Both the position numbers and the translations under genes were made by a program. Shown in pieces: positions 32,525-41,743 of a stretch of DNA of 64,000 nt (the stretch's first letter is position 1; every line of letters starts with the position of its first letter). Below the pieces are notes generated by a model that was given only the letters and a program-made list of their open reading frames with translations, was not told the origin of the DNA and made no database searches. The stretch is taken from the NCBI RefSeq assembly GCF_001703635.1, contig NZ_LQZT01000042.1, forward strand, positions 117,550 to 181,549, read 5' to 3'. The stretch comes from Parahoeflea olei. GTDB lineage: Bacteria; Pseudomonadota; Alphaproteobacteria; Rhizobiales; Rhizobiaceae.

Positions 32525-35122
32525 ATGGCAACGACGCCTGAAATCAAAACCAGATTCACCCTCGACGGCCTCCGCCAGGCCTCGACGGGTCTGCGTGCCG
32601 TTGGCCGCACCGTTCTCGATGTCTTCGAAGGCATCCGCAAGTCCGGCGGAGGCTCCCTGACGCCGCTCGATGCCGGGCTGAAGAGCGCGGAAAAAGAGAG
32701 CAACGAGCTATCCAAGGCTCTCAAGAAGACCGAAAAAGACGCGGATTCGCTCACGAAGTCCATCTCGAAGATGGGGTCGAAGGGAACATGGGGCGGCCTC
32801 AAGACTGGTGCCCTCGGTGCCGGCGCGGCATTCGTCGGTTTGAAAGCAAAAGTATCCTCCGTATCCGCTGCCGCGATCCAGGCCGCGAAGGACTCTGCAG
32901 CCTCTTTGAAGTCGATTTCGATCGACGCACAGCGCATCGGCGGCTCCACCGAAGACGTTGCCGTGCTCGGCTACGCCGCAGAGCTGACAGGCACCGACAG
33001 AGACGAGCTGATCACCCAGATCGCGACCATCAGCAACGAGTTCCTGAGTTTGCAGGACAACATAAAGAAGTCGAAAGAGACGTATACCGACTTTCTCACG
33101 GACACCCGTACTGACATCGCTGCCGCAAAGCGCGCGAAAGACCTCGAGAAGCTAAACGAGATCCAGAAAAACTTTCGGGAAGCTGAACTTGAAGCGCGAA
33201 AGAGCTCGGTTTCCGACATCGACGACCGCATAAAACAGATCCAGAACGTATTGCATTACGGAATTTTTGCTGGCGATTACTACAAAGCGCTTCGGCCCGG
33301 CTCTCTGCCAGAGGAGCACGGCAAAGCGACGACCCGGAATTCGGGCCCCGCTATAGCTATGCTTCGAAAAGAGATGCGGGAACTCCAGAAAGCGCGTGAC
33401 GAATTTTGGTCTACGCAGTCTCCGCAAGCTCAGGCTCTACATGAGCTTGAGAAGTACGGCGTTGACCTGGCGCGGGCATCGCAGGGTGGCGTCGAAGGAC
33501 TCCTCGAAATTTCTGACGCTTTCCAAAAAGTCGAGAACCCGAGCCAACGCGCCCGGATAGCGATGCGCCTTTTTGGCGAAGACGCTGGTGTAAAACTCAT
33601 TCCGCTGCTTAACGGCGGTCGGGAAGCCATCGAGCGGTACCATCGAGTCCTTGAGGCTTCGGGAGCCATCGCGACACCGCAGGACATCGCGAACGCGGAA
33701 GAGTATTCGCGCGCGATCTTGAACCTTAAGGCCGCATGGTCCGGTACTGGATTGACAGTCAGCCGCACCCTGGTGCCGGACCTCACGCGGTCATCTGTGG
33801 AGCTGACCACGTGGCTGATAAAGAGCCGGGAGAAGATCGCGAAGGCTGCCGTTGATGCATTCAACGACACCCGCGTGTTTGCGAAGGACGCGTTCTCCTT
33901 GGTTTCGGGCAACGGAGATGCAATCCAGACAAGGTGGCTCGACATTACCGTACGAAAGGTCCTCGACCTCCGGGCGGTCGTCGCTGATGTGCGGCGTCAG
34001 ATCGCGCTGCTCTGGGAGGGACAGGACACGGATTACAAATGGATCAACGCGATCCTGCATGGCCTCGCCAGCGTCAAGGCATTCGTAGTCGATGTTCGGG
34101 AGCAGGTCGCGCTGCTGTGGGAGGGCAAGAACTCGGACTACGCGTGGGTGAATTCGCTCCGGGCCCTGTTCAGCCAGGTGAAAGCGTTCGCCCTTGATGC
34201 CTGGGCAGTCGTTTCCGGCGGCAAAGCGACCGATTTCACCTGGCTGAACAGGGCCCGCGATCAGGTTGTTGCGTTCGCCAAGCGCTTCCAGGATGCCTTC
34301 GAGATGTTGCGAGGTGTCGTCCGGAAGCTCAGCGACACATTCAAGACAGTGCTGGACTATCTGGGTACCGACATCGCGACCCTAGGCCTCTTCCTGGGAC
34401 TCACGCGCCTTGTTGGACTTCTGCCTATTCTGACCGGAGCAGCCGGACTGCTCTTCAAAGCGCTCGGGAAGGCCTTTGCGCTCGCCGGGGCGACGGCTGG
34501 AGCAGTCGGCGCCGTTGGTGGCGCTGCCGGATCCGCTGCCGGAGCCGCGGGGGCGGCAGGTGCGACAGCGGCAGGACTGCGTGTTGCAGTGGCAGGCGTG
34601 ACTACGGCGATCGGCACGTTGACATCGGCTGCGGTGGTACTCGGAACCACACTTGCGGCCGCATTCATGCTCGGTCAGCAGGCCGCCAAGGTTTTTATGG
34701 CGGACACCTTGGCAGCGCACGACAAGGTCATTGAAGGACAGACCGCCCTGATCCGTGCGAACGACGAATCCTACATGAAGGACTTCCTGAACCGCCGAGA
34801 TGAGACGAGCCGAGATCGCAGGACCGCCTATTGGAAGAAGCAGGGCACCCTGCAGGGTGGCTGGCAGGGCATGTCTGCCGCCGAGCGCGCCGCCGCCAAC
34901 CTAGCTAGAAGCAACGAGTTCATGGGCTGGAGGGCGGACTACAAGCCAGAAGAAGGTTACGGCTACTCCGGCGACGGTCGCGGAATGTCGCATCCAGTTC
35001 CGGTGACGAAACGCGTTGCCGTCGACCTGAATGTTGCAGGCCGCACGACTACCCTTGAGGGCGATGAAGTTTCGGCGATGCAGCTCGCTCGCACCCTCGA
35101 GCAGGCGACACGGGGATGGTAA
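32525..35122 (+). CDS. Tape measure protein
   Basis: At 865 residues it is the longest prophage protein and follows the tail chaperone pair. The N-terminus is helical, with a charged coiled coil near residues 160-300 (KESNEL and RREMRELQKARDEF-type patterns), then Trp-containing repeated segments near 490-570, and a hydrophobic Gly/Ala region around 620-720 that could span the host membrane during ejection. At about 1.5 angstroms per residue, the length implies a tail near 130 nm. The stop overlaps the next start as TAATG. Confidence 0.9.
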   Translation: MATTPEIKTRFTLDGLRQASTGLRAVGRTVLDVFEGIRKSGGGSLTPLDAGLKSAEKESNELSKALKKTEKDADSLTKSISKMGSKGTWGGLKTGALGAGAAFVGLKAKVSSVSAAAIQAAKDSAASLKSISIDAQRIGGSTEDVAVLGYAAELTGTDRDELITQIATISNEFLSLQDNIKKSKETYTDFLTDTRTDIAAAKRAKDLEKLNEIQKNFREAELEARKSSVSDIDDRIKQIQNVLHYGIFAGDYYKALRPGSLPEEHGKATTRNSGPAIAMLRKEMRELQKARDEFWSTQSPQAQALHELEKYGVDLARASQGGVEGLLEISDAFQKVENPSQRARIAMRLFGEDAGVKLIPLLNGGREAIERYHRVLEASGAIATPQDIANAEEYSRAILNLKAAWSGTGLTVSRTLVPDLTRSSVELTTWLIKSREKIAKAAVDAFNDTRVFAKDAFSLVSGNGDAIQTRWLDITVRKVLDLRAVVADVRRQIALLWEGQDTDYKWINAILHGLASVKAFVVDVREQVALLWEGKNSDYAWVNSLRALFSQVKAFALDAWAVVSGGKATDFTWLNRARDQVVAFAKRFQDAFEMLRGVVRKLSDTFKTVLDYLGTDIATLGLFLGLTRLVGLLPILTGAAGLLFKALGKAFALAGATAGAVGAVGGAAGSAAGAAGAAGATAAGLRVAVAGVTTAIGTLTSAAVVLGTTLAAAFMLGQQAAKVFMADTLAAHDKVIEGQTALIRANDESYMKDFLNRRDETSRDRRTAYWKKQGTLQGGWQGMSAAERAAANLARSNEFMGWRADYKPEEGYGYSGDGRGMSHPVPVTKRVAVDLNVAGRTTTLEGDEVSAMQLARTLEQATRGW

Positions 35123-35661
35123 TGGCTCAATACGAAGGACACACCAAGCTTCTCTGTCCGGCTCTCGGGATAGGATGGCAGACGGCACTCAACCTGAGTG
35201 TGGAGCTGTCGCCGATCTCCGGATCCGCCGCTATCGAGCGCGATTGGAACGGGAGGGCAGTCAACCTGGCCGACCCAATGTTCCGCCTGTACGCCATCAG
35301 GCTCTCGAGCGGTGCCGACGACATGCGGCCGCCCGCGCTGGCGAACATGTGGCCGGGCGAGACCTTCACGATCGTCCCTCCGGGCGAGGTCTGCGTGGTC
35401 ATCCCGGCGGGCGGCAGCACCGCTATTTTCCCGCGCACGATCCACTCGGCCCGCGCGCTGACGCTCGGCTTCGATGACATCGCGCATTCCTTCGCCGCGA
35501 AAACTGTCACCCTGTCGGCTCCAGCCACGGAAGCGGTGCGTGTCTACGCCCGCCTTGAACACGAGGTTATGGTCGTAGAGCCGTGGCGGCAGTCCTTCCA
35601 GGAAGCGGAGGCGGCTTATTCGTGGCAGCTCGCCACCGAGGAAGTGGGAGGGATCCTCTGA
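35122..35661 (+). CDS. Putative distal tail/tail-tip protein
   Basis: This 179-residue protein follows the tape measure with coupled translation (TAATG) and is coupled to the next gene (TGATG). It is strand-rich, with FRLYAIRLSSG, AGGSTAIFPRTIH and VRVYARLEHEVMV, and ends in a helix. In siphoviruses this slot usually holds the distal tail protein that starts the tip. I see no sequence motif to confirm that, so the role is positional. Confidence 0.6.
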   Translation: MAQYEGHTKLLCPALGIGWQTALNLSVELSPISGSAAIERDWNGRAVNLADPMFRLYAIRLSSGADDMRPPALANMWPGETFTIVPPGEVCVVIPAGGSTAIFPRTIHSARALTLGFDDIAHSFAAKTVTLSAPATEAVRVYARLEHEVMVVEPWRQSFQEAEAAYSWQLATEEVGGIL

Positions 35662-37529
35662 TGAAGCGCCTCCAGTTCATCCCGTCCCATGATGCCCCTT
35701 TCAATCCGTCAGCCACCGATGGCGATGCGTTCACTGTGCTCTCGGCCGTGGTCACCGAGCAGCGCGTCGGCCGCAAGGTCGAACCCTCCTTTCGCGTCGT
35801 GATCGCCAACCCTGGAGCCGCGGGGTGGATGCCGGCAGCTTTGAAATACGCGGATCTCTGGGAGCAGCGGGACGAAGATCCGGGTCCGGTGCTGATCGCA
35901 CGCGGGCGCCTTGTACCGCTCCCGACGGACATGGCAGAGGCCACGCTCGAGCTTACGTTCCGGTGTCTGCCTCCCGACAGCGACGACGTTCTGACTTCCG
36001 CCGCCGACGCACTACGGATCGGCGAGGATTTCGACTACGATCCCGATGCGGATCCCGCTGACCGTTTGGATGCCGAATACTACGACCCGCTCTTCTTCAG
36101 TGCAGATGCCTCCGACGATCCCGATACGGCCCTTGTCGCTCGCCCGGAGATCTGGAGATGGGATCGCGCGTCTCTTCAGCTCGGCCGCACGCACCTCGTC
36201 GAGAGTGACGTCGTGCATGACATCGGCTATCAGTCTGTCGGCGCGGCTCCGTCGCTATCTGTCACGAATCCCCCGAAGCCGATCAGCATGTTGCGCATAA
36301 TCGCGAGCTGGACGCAGGCCGCGAAGGGACGGCAGACGGTGTCGGAGCCGGATGCGGTTTCCACGTTCACCTCCGACGACTTCATCAGCTCGTTTCCTCA
36401 GCCCGGTGCGTCGATCGGTGCCAACACCGGGTGGACGCTCGCGGAAGCGAAGGTCGAGAACGTCGTGAACAATCTGTCCAACTGGCTGACGATCTCTGGA
36501 GCGAAATTCGGCAACGCATCGGGTGGTCAGGTGGAGTTGCTGTCGAAAACAGTGCATTTCCGCCTGACGGCTGCCTACGACTATTCCCAGCAAAGACAGG
36601 AAATCCTTACTCTGGTCATGCCGTCCGGGCTTCAGGACTTGCCGGACGAAGACGACCAGCGCGAGCTCATCGAATCCCCGATCACCCTGGGGCCGCTCAA
36701 CATCGATTCTTCGACGAAGGAGTGGCTCTACGAAGATCCGGAGACGCTCGAGGTCATCCAGTACGTCGTCGGTGATGAGGTTCTGGCTGCCGGAAAGGCG
36801 TGGACGTGCGCGACCGATCATGAAGCGACTGAGGATTTCAGGGTAAGGGAATACGACGGCGGGCCAATCCTCTGGATACAGCGCGAAAAGCGCGCGCCGA
36901 TGCGCGACAGCCGGAACTCCCGGTTCCTCGACCTGCCACGCGGCATCCGAGCCGTCCGCCATGCCGTCCTCCGACTCGATCGAGCTGTTATGGAGCGTCG
37001 CCAGTGCGCCGAAATCACTTTCGAGGTGCCATGGATGCTCGGCAGAGGGATCACGACGGCGCACTCCTGCCGGATCGCCCATCCGAAGCTGCCGGGGGTC
37101 GAGGTCACCGGAAAGGTTACGGCGGTCGATCTCAACATCGAACGCGGCGGCAGGCGGTCGGCCAAGATCACCATCGTAGCCATTCCAGGTTCTGGATCGA
37201 TCGCACCAACTCCTGGACCCGACGAATTTCAGACCGGCGACATCGTGTATTCAACCAGCTACCGGCAGCCGCAGGTTCCGGTCAACGCGTTCGCCCTCGC
37301 ATCTGTGCCGCCGCGAGTCTATGCCGTCGAAAACGCGGCCGGGGAACAACTCGCCGCCGCCATGGGTTCGGGCGATCCCGTGGGCACTATCGGAACGATG
37401 CCGACGAGGCTCCGCATAGCGATGCCTGCACTCCGGGAAGAGGACCTCCTGACACGCCGGATGTCGGTGACGTGTCTGCCGCCAGCGTTGCCGCGCCAGA
37501 TCAACTTGCGGCCGGACATGGGAGCGTAA
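35661..37529 (+). CDS. Putative tail tip/hub protein
   Basis: A 622-residue protein in the position of the tail hub, with translation coupled to the gene before it. It is beta-rich, with an acidic stretch of alternating Asp/Pro near residue 130 (DYDPDADPADRLD), central strands, and a C-terminal part that has DIVYSTSYRQPQVPV near residue 530. No lysozyme, peptidase or receptor-binding motif is visible. Because only one more small gene follows, it may combine hub and receptor-binding functions. Function inferred from order. Confidence 0.6.
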   Translation: MKRLQFIPSHDAPFNPSATDGDAFTVLSAVVTEQRVGRKVEPSFRVVIANPGAAGWMPAALKYADLWEQRDEDPGPVLIARGRLVPLPTDMAEATLELTFRCLPPDSDDVLTSAADALRIGEDFDYDPDADPADRLDAEYYDPLFFSADASDDPDTALVARPEIWRWDRASLQLGRTHLVESDVVHDIGYQSVGAAPSLSVTNPPKPISMLRIIASWTQAAKGRQTVSEPDAVSTFTSDDFISSFPQPGASIGANTGWTLAEAKVENVVNNLSNWLTISGAKFGNASGGQVELLSKTVHFRLTAAYDYSQQRQEILTLVMPSGLQDLPDEDDQRELIESPITLGPLNIDSSTKEWLYEDPETLEVIQYVVGDEVLAAGKAWTCATDHEATEDFRVREYDGGPILWIQREKRAPMRDSRNSRFLDLPRGIRAVRHAVLRLDRAVMERRQCAEITFEVPWMLGRGITTAHSCRIAHPKLPGVEVTGKVTAVDLNIERGGRRSAKITIVAIPGSGSIAPTPGPDEFQTGDIVYSTSYRQPQVPVNAFALASVPPRVYAVENAAGEQLAAAMGSGDPVGTIGTMPTRLRIAMPALREEDLLTRRMSVTCLPPALPRQINLRPDMGA

Positions 37530-37531
37530 CG

Positions 37532-37741
37532 ATGTCGCAGAAATTGATCATGGGGCTTTCTGGCTTCGTTCAGCGTCGGATCCGGTCGGAGGTGGATGGG
37601 CGGCCGAGGACGGTGACGGTCGATGTCATGGCAAGGTGGGATGTCGACAACGAGAGCGGGCTGGTCATCGGATCCGAGCAGCCTGTGGATGCGTCGAGCT
37701 GCCAGATCAACACCCGCGTCGATTTCGTGGCGCCTACTTGA
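37532..37741 (+). CDS. Hypothetical 69-residue protein, last tail-region gene
   Basis: GGAGCGTAAC precedes the ATG. The small product begins MSQKLIMGLSGFVQRR, is strand-rich and has no membrane segment. It ends one base before the convergent SIR2 gene, which marks the end of the tail operon. It may be a tail-tip accessory subunit. Confidence 0.55.
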   Translation: MSQKLIMGLSGFVQRRIRSEVDGRPRTVTVDVMARWDVDNESGLVIGSEQPVDASSCQINTRVDFVAPT

Positions 37742-37742
37742 A

Positions 37743-39158
37743 TCACACCGCCTTCTTGACCTCCGGAATGCCGAGGTCGACCGTGTAATCCTCGTTGTTC
37801 TGCACCTTATTCAGCAGGTCGACCGCGTCGTGAGAGTACTTGTGGAAGATCGTGTTGTTCACCTTATCTGCGCGATGATAGCGGTTGTCGGACTTCTTGA
37901 TGTTGATACCGGTCTTCGTCGTTACCTTAGTGATCAGGTGGTCTGCAGCGTGCCACCCCTTGTGTCCGAGGGCCTTGCCTACCTCAGTCAGGCTGAGGCA
38001 GTGATGCGCACCTGCTGAGCTGTAGTCGTGGATGTTGGCGATACCGAAGAGCTTCGCGAAGGTCTCCGAATTCTCGACGGCTTCGTTCAGCATCTTGAAG
38101 TCTGCTTCCACCGTCATCTTAGGGATGTCGTGGCGTACGAGTTCGTAAGATCTGGCGATCAGAGATCGAAGGACCTTTGTGTTAACATGTGCCAGGGCTG
38201 GGTTAGCCGCGAAGGCGTCGAACACCCAGGAGAAATCATTCGCGACTATCATCTTCACGCGGACACTACGGTCATCCTCGGTCGGGATGACCTTCTCTCG
38301 CGGGGGCCAGCTCTCTTCAGTGAGGGAGCCGTCCCACTGCAGGATGTACACATTCGGGATGATGCCGCCCTTCTCAGGCAGAGCTTCATCGATATCAGAC
38401 AGGATCGCGCGGATGTTCGGATCGCCTGCGTTGTACCCGACAAAGACCAGCGGATGTTCGTTGAAGAATGTCAGGAGCTTGGCGCTGAGGAACTTCTTGC
38501 GCTTCATGAACTCTTCGTAGTCGTCCGATGTGAAGACGATGCTGTCGTGATCGGTCACGCAACCGTGGATCTTGTATATCTCGCCGACGCAGACTTGCTG
38601 TCCCTTCAAGATCTGCTGTCCGATAATCGGCTCGTGATCCGGGAAGATCAGCTCGATCATCTGGTCGTAGTTCGTAGTGATAATCGCGTGCGGCTTGATC
38701 TTCGAGAGCACCTCGATTTCCGGCTGATATTCGCCTTTCAATCCGGCGGCATCAGGCGGCATCAGGCTCTTTAAATGCTCGGAAATCTTGAACTTGATGT
38801 ACGACTGAGCGTGGACGTCGTCATTGAACAGCTCCTTCGGGAACTCGTTGTTCCCGGCTCCCCAAGCCCACTCGTGGTAGAGCCTTGCGAACTCCTGGCC
38901 AATTTTGATCGGTGACACCAACGACTGCTTGTAGAACCCCAGGCCCTTGTCGATCACAGAGCACTTGTCAGCGAGATGGGCCAGCAATTCCTCCCAATTG
39001 GGGGCGTCCATGTACCGCTTCGCCAAGCCGGAACCGATGAACAGGATCGGCTGACAGCCGAACTCGTCGACCGTGTTCGTGATGTCCTCTGTGATTTCTT
39101 CGATATAGCGCTCGTAGCGCGGCTGCTTCGTCTCGGCTGCCGCCACTTGCTCCACCAT
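37743..39158 (-). CDS. SIR2-domain protein, probable anti-phage defence factor
   Basis: The 471-residue protein has an N-terminal SIR2-like fold: ILFIGSGLAKRY near 38 (NAD-binding GSG), ITTNYDQMIE near 165, YKIHGC with the likely catalytic His near 203, and FVGYNAGDPN near 250. The last 190 residues have no recognised domain. SIR2 proteins of this sort deplete NAD to abort infection in several defence systems. It is reversed relative to the tail and lysis genes, as usual for prophage cargo. A GTG at 39170 is an alternative start. Confidence 0.8.
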   Translation of the reverse strand: MVEQVAAAETKQPRYERYIEEITEDITNTVDEFGCQPILFIGSGLAKRYMDAPNWEELLAHLADKCSVIDKGLGFYKQSLVSPIKIGQEFARLYHEWAWGAGNNEFPKELFNDDVHAQSYIKFKISEHLKSLMPPDAAGLKGEYQPEIEVLSKIKPHAIITTNYDQMIELIFPDHEPIIGQQILKGQQVCVGEIYKIHGCVTDHDSIVFTSDDYEEFMKRKKFLSAKLLTFFNEHPLVFVGYNAGDPNIRAILSDIDEALPEKGGIIPNVYILQWDGSLTEESWPPREKVIPTEDDRSVRVKMIVANDFSWVFDAFAANPALAHVNTKVLRSLIARSYELVRHDIPKMTVEADFKMLNEAVENSETFAKLFGIANIHDYSSAGAHHCLSLTEVGKALGHKGWHAADHLITKVTTKTGINIKKSDNRYHRADKVNNTIFHKYSHDAVDLLNKVQNNEDYTVDLGIPEVKKAV

Positions 39159-39236
39159 CTGATCCCCCACGACTCAGCGTCCTAAAATTGTGTCCAGATG
39201 ACACCGCACACGTCGTTTTCGCAAGCGCTCGACCTC

Positions 39237-39247
39237 GAATCTTGCAG
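39237..39247 (+). repeat. GAATCTTGCAG dispersed repeat, copy 5
   Basis: Intergenic copy in the form CTCGAATCTTGCAG, between the divergent SIR2 gene and the XhlA-like gene. Confidence 0.85.
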
Positions 39248-39302
39248 CATTGTCGGGTCTGCTCGTGGAGTTGACACCCAGTTGTACGAGAGCCCCCATC
39301 AA

Positions 39303-39578
39303 ATGACAGACACAGCCATCCCTTCGAGCGAAATCCTCGAGCTGATCCGCGGGCAAGCTCGCCTCGAGGCGAAGATCGACAACTTCTTTTCGGCTCAGAC
39401 GGCCATGAAAGCCGAGATGGACTCGATGAAGACCGACATCAGTGCCGTGAAGGCCGACGTCGCCGTGATCAAGAGCCAACGAACCGTGCTTTTCGCGTAC
39501 GGGTCTGCGCTCGTCACCGCCGGCAGCATTGCATGGATGCTTTTCGGCGAGAAAATCAAAAAAATCTTCGGCATCTAA
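39303..39578 (+). CDS. XhlA-like membrane-anchored protein
   Basis: The 91-residue protein has a charged coiled-coil N-terminal part with repeated KTDISAVKADVAVIK-type heptads (residues 30-57), then one hydrophobic segment (VLFAYGSALVTAGSIAWML, residues 62-80) and a short Lys-rich tail. Size and layout match XhlA-type proteins that act with holins or endolysins in phage lysis. No classic ribosome site is seen, and the remaining lysis genes are 2.4 kb away, so this is tentative. Confidence 0.55.
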   Translation: MTDTAIPSSEILELIRGQARLEAKIDNFFSAQTAMKAEMDSMKTDISAVKADVAVIKSQRTVLFAYGSALVTAGSIAWMLFGEKIKKIFGI

Positions 39579-39645
39579 AGTGTGGCGGTACCTGATGCCG
39601 TCAACAAAGTGTCGGATACGGATTGAAAATCAATGCGTTGACGAC

Positions 39646-39674
39646 TTGCGGTGGAGTCCGCCGACGCAAACCAT
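39646..39674 (+). promoter_or_regulatory. Promoter-like element, family member 5
   Basis: TTGCGG, 17 bases, AACCAT, with CCGCCGAC in the spacer as at 7526. A short hairpin (CCGCC/GGCGG, 39684-39702) follows in the leader, and the large A1-like gene starts 46 bases downstream. Confidence 0.5.
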
Positions 39675-39719
39675 TCCTTCAGACCGCCCGGTGAAGAGGC
39701 GGCACCTGAAGGATAGTCA

Positions 39720-41633
39720 ATGACACAGAATTCCCCATCGACCGCAGCCGGTCAGTCTACTGCAGACACGATAGCAGCCATCCAATCCCTCGTTGCCGAC
39801 GGCAAAAGCACACGCGAGATCGCCGAAATCCTCGGCATGCCGCCGCGCAGTGTCACCCGCATCCGAGTCAAGAGCAGAAGCACTGTTGAAACCACACCCG
39901 CCGTCGAGCCTGATACTCCGGCACCCAAGCCCTCCAAGACACCGAAAATCGCCAAGGCCAAGCCGACCGAGGCCGACGTACGCGAGCGGATTGCGACCGA
40001 CGAGCTGACCGTCCCTTTCAGCAACTGGATCGGCCAAGGCTGGTATCGGGAAGCCGGGGAGCCGCAGGATATCTACGAGACCGACCAGGACGGCGAGCAA
40101 AGGCTCGTCGGTGTGAAACTTGATCCTGGAGTTCTCTGGCCAGATTCCTGGGATGGTCCAAAAGACATCAACGGTATCTGGATTTCGCCGAACGTCGCCG
40201 CCCCAAAACGCAGCCTGAAGCGAGGGTTCGCGCTGACCGGATCTCAGGCTCTCACTCCTGCTCATGGCCCCGCCTACATCAACATGAGGGCATTGATGCG
40301 CGCCCGCGGAATCGAAGACCTAGAAATCGGCGGTTTCACTTACGGAAAATCCCTGTTCGAGCGCAGGAAGAAGGACGTACTTGAAATCGCGCCGTGGTCT
40401 TCAATGCTTGCCGACCACGTTACCAGGAGTCGGCGTCACATTGATCCGGACACACAATTCTGCGCCGAGATGAACCTCAGGCCGACGAAGGCTAGGCCAC
40501 TGACAGGCCTCAACACATACATCCGTGGCAAGACCTCGTTCTTTGCGCATCCCCGCCGAGAGATTGCGTCCGTTCCTCGTCCTCAGAGCCAGAAGCCTGT
40601 CACGATGTGGACGACTGGCGCGATCACAGTGCCGAATTACATCGGACAGGAAGCTGGACTGAAGGCGTTGGATCGCCATACCGTCGGATTCCTGATCGTA
40701 GAGATCGACCACGACGACAACGTTTTCGTCCGGAATGTAGATGCGGATCCGCACACAGGAGATCTCCGAGATCTCGAGCTGTGCGTATCGAAAGGCCGCG
40801 TTCTCACGATTGATGAGGCCATTCAGGACTACCACTTCATTGACTACGACTGGCCATGGATGCCAGTCGGTTGCACACACGTTGATGGCATCCATGTTCC
40901 TCACGCGCGTGGGCTCTGGGGATGGGGCGGAAAGCCAGCAGGTGACGTCCCGTTGATCGATCTCGTCAGAGCACGCGGCCAGAACGTCAACGATGTCTTC
41001 GATGGCCAAAGCATCAATCATCACGAAGACAAAAACCCGATATCCGTCTATCGCCGTCATGCCGAAAAACGCCAGAGCTTGACCGACGAAATCACCCGGG
41101 CTGCCAGTTTCCTGCAGGAGACGTCGAGGCCGTGGTGCAAATCTTACGTCGTCTATTCAAACCATGACGACTTCATCTATCGCTGGCTACAGCGCCCGGC
41201 GCACGAGATCGCCATCGAGAATAGCAAGCTGTGGCATCAGGCGAACTTCGAAGTCAGGGACGCAATCGACCGCGGCGTGAAGTTCGACGTCTTCGAATGG
41301 CTCCTTCGGAAAGCCGCGCCCAGCGCTCAGTTCGAAATCGTCAATGTAGACACACCGTTGGAAGCATACGGCGTGCGTTACGAATTTCATGGTGACAAGG
41401 GCGTCAACGGATCAAGAGGATCGACGGCGGGGCTGGCAAAGCTCGGCCTCAAGATCACCAAAGCCCATGACCACACGCTGTCATGGATGGATGACTGTCT
41501 AAGCCTGGGTAATCTGCTGCTACGGGCAGACTATGCGACAGGGCCGACCACCTGGTGTGGAGCATGGAGCCTTGGCCATTCCGACGGCAATCGTCAGGTC
41601 GGTTTGCTCGTAGGTGAGAAATACCGGGCCTGA
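39720..41633 (+). CDS. Large protein resembling phage T5 A1, probable metallophosphoesterase-type nuclease
   Basis: Residues 12-48 form a helix-turn-helix (ADTIAAIQSLVADGKSTREI, then PPRSVTRIR). The last 200 residues carry YVVYSNHDDFIYRWL near 480, FHGDKGVNGSRGS near 558 and KITKAHDHTLSWMDD near 581; the NHD and HDH elements fit a divergent metallophosphoesterase core. T5 A1, which drives host DNA degradation, is the protein I am reminded of, but this is from memory. It has its own promoter-like element and terminator, so it is an independent unit, in agreement with a host-takeover role. Confidence 0.55.
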   Translation: MTQNSPSTAAGQSTADTIAAIQSLVADGKSTREIAEILGMPPRSVTRIRVKSRSTVETTPAVEPDTPAPKPSKTPKIAKAKPTEADVRERIATDELTVPFSNWIGQGWYREAGEPQDIYETDQDGEQRLVGVKLDPGVLWPDSWDGPKDINGIWISPNVAAPKRSLKRGFALTGSQALTPAHGPAYINMRALMRARGIEDLEIGGFTYGKSLFERRKKDVLEIAPWSSMLADHVTRSRRHIDPDTQFCAEMNLRPTKARPLTGLNTYIRGKTSFFAHPRREIASVPRPQSQKPVTMWTTGAITVPNYIGQEAGLKALDRHTVGFLIVEIDHDDNVFVRNVDADPHTGDLRDLELCVSKGRVLTIDEAIQDYHFIDYDWPWMPVGCTHVDGIHVPHARGLWGWGGKPAGDVPLIDLVRARGQNVNDVFDGQSINHHEDKNPISVYRRHAEKRQSLTDEITRAASFLQETSRPWCKSYVVYSNHDDFIYRWLQRPAHEIAIENSKLWHQANFEVRDAIDRGVKFDVFEWLLRKAAPSAQFEIVNVDTPLEAYGVRYEFHGDKGVNGSRGSTAGLAKLGLKITKAHDHTLSWMDDCLSLGNLLLRADYATGPTTWCGAWSLGHSDGNRQVGLLVGEKYRA

Positions 41634-41642
41634 GACCAGACA

Positions 41643-41667
41643 GGGCGGCCACAGTGCCGCCTTTTCT
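41643..41667 (+). terminator. Rho-independent terminator
   Basis: GGCGGC pairs with GCCGCC around a CACAGT loop, followed by TTTTCTC. It closes the A1-like transcription unit before the lysis module. Confidence 0.88.
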
Positions 41668-41708
41668 CTTCCCGGATCGGCTGCCGGCGTTTCCTTTTTC
41701 TCGATGTA

Positions 41709-41725
41709 ATGTTAGAACATAACAT
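41709..41725. promoter_or_regulatory. Dyad before the lysis operon
   Basis: ATGTTA and TAACAT flank a five-base spacer, 19 bases before the start of the small gene at 41744. It lies in the leader of the lysis operon in AT-rich sequence and may be an operator or core promoter. Confidence 0.45.
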
Positions 41726-41743
41726 GAACACTCGGAGACGCGC

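Noticed and set aside
39619..39631. CGGATTGAAAATC also occurs in the tRNA-Phe anticodon arm
   Set aside because: A 13-base match to the attachment tRNA inside the prophage is curious, but it is largely the short palindrome GATTGAAAATC, lies far from the ends and has no arm sites, so I do not call an attachment site.
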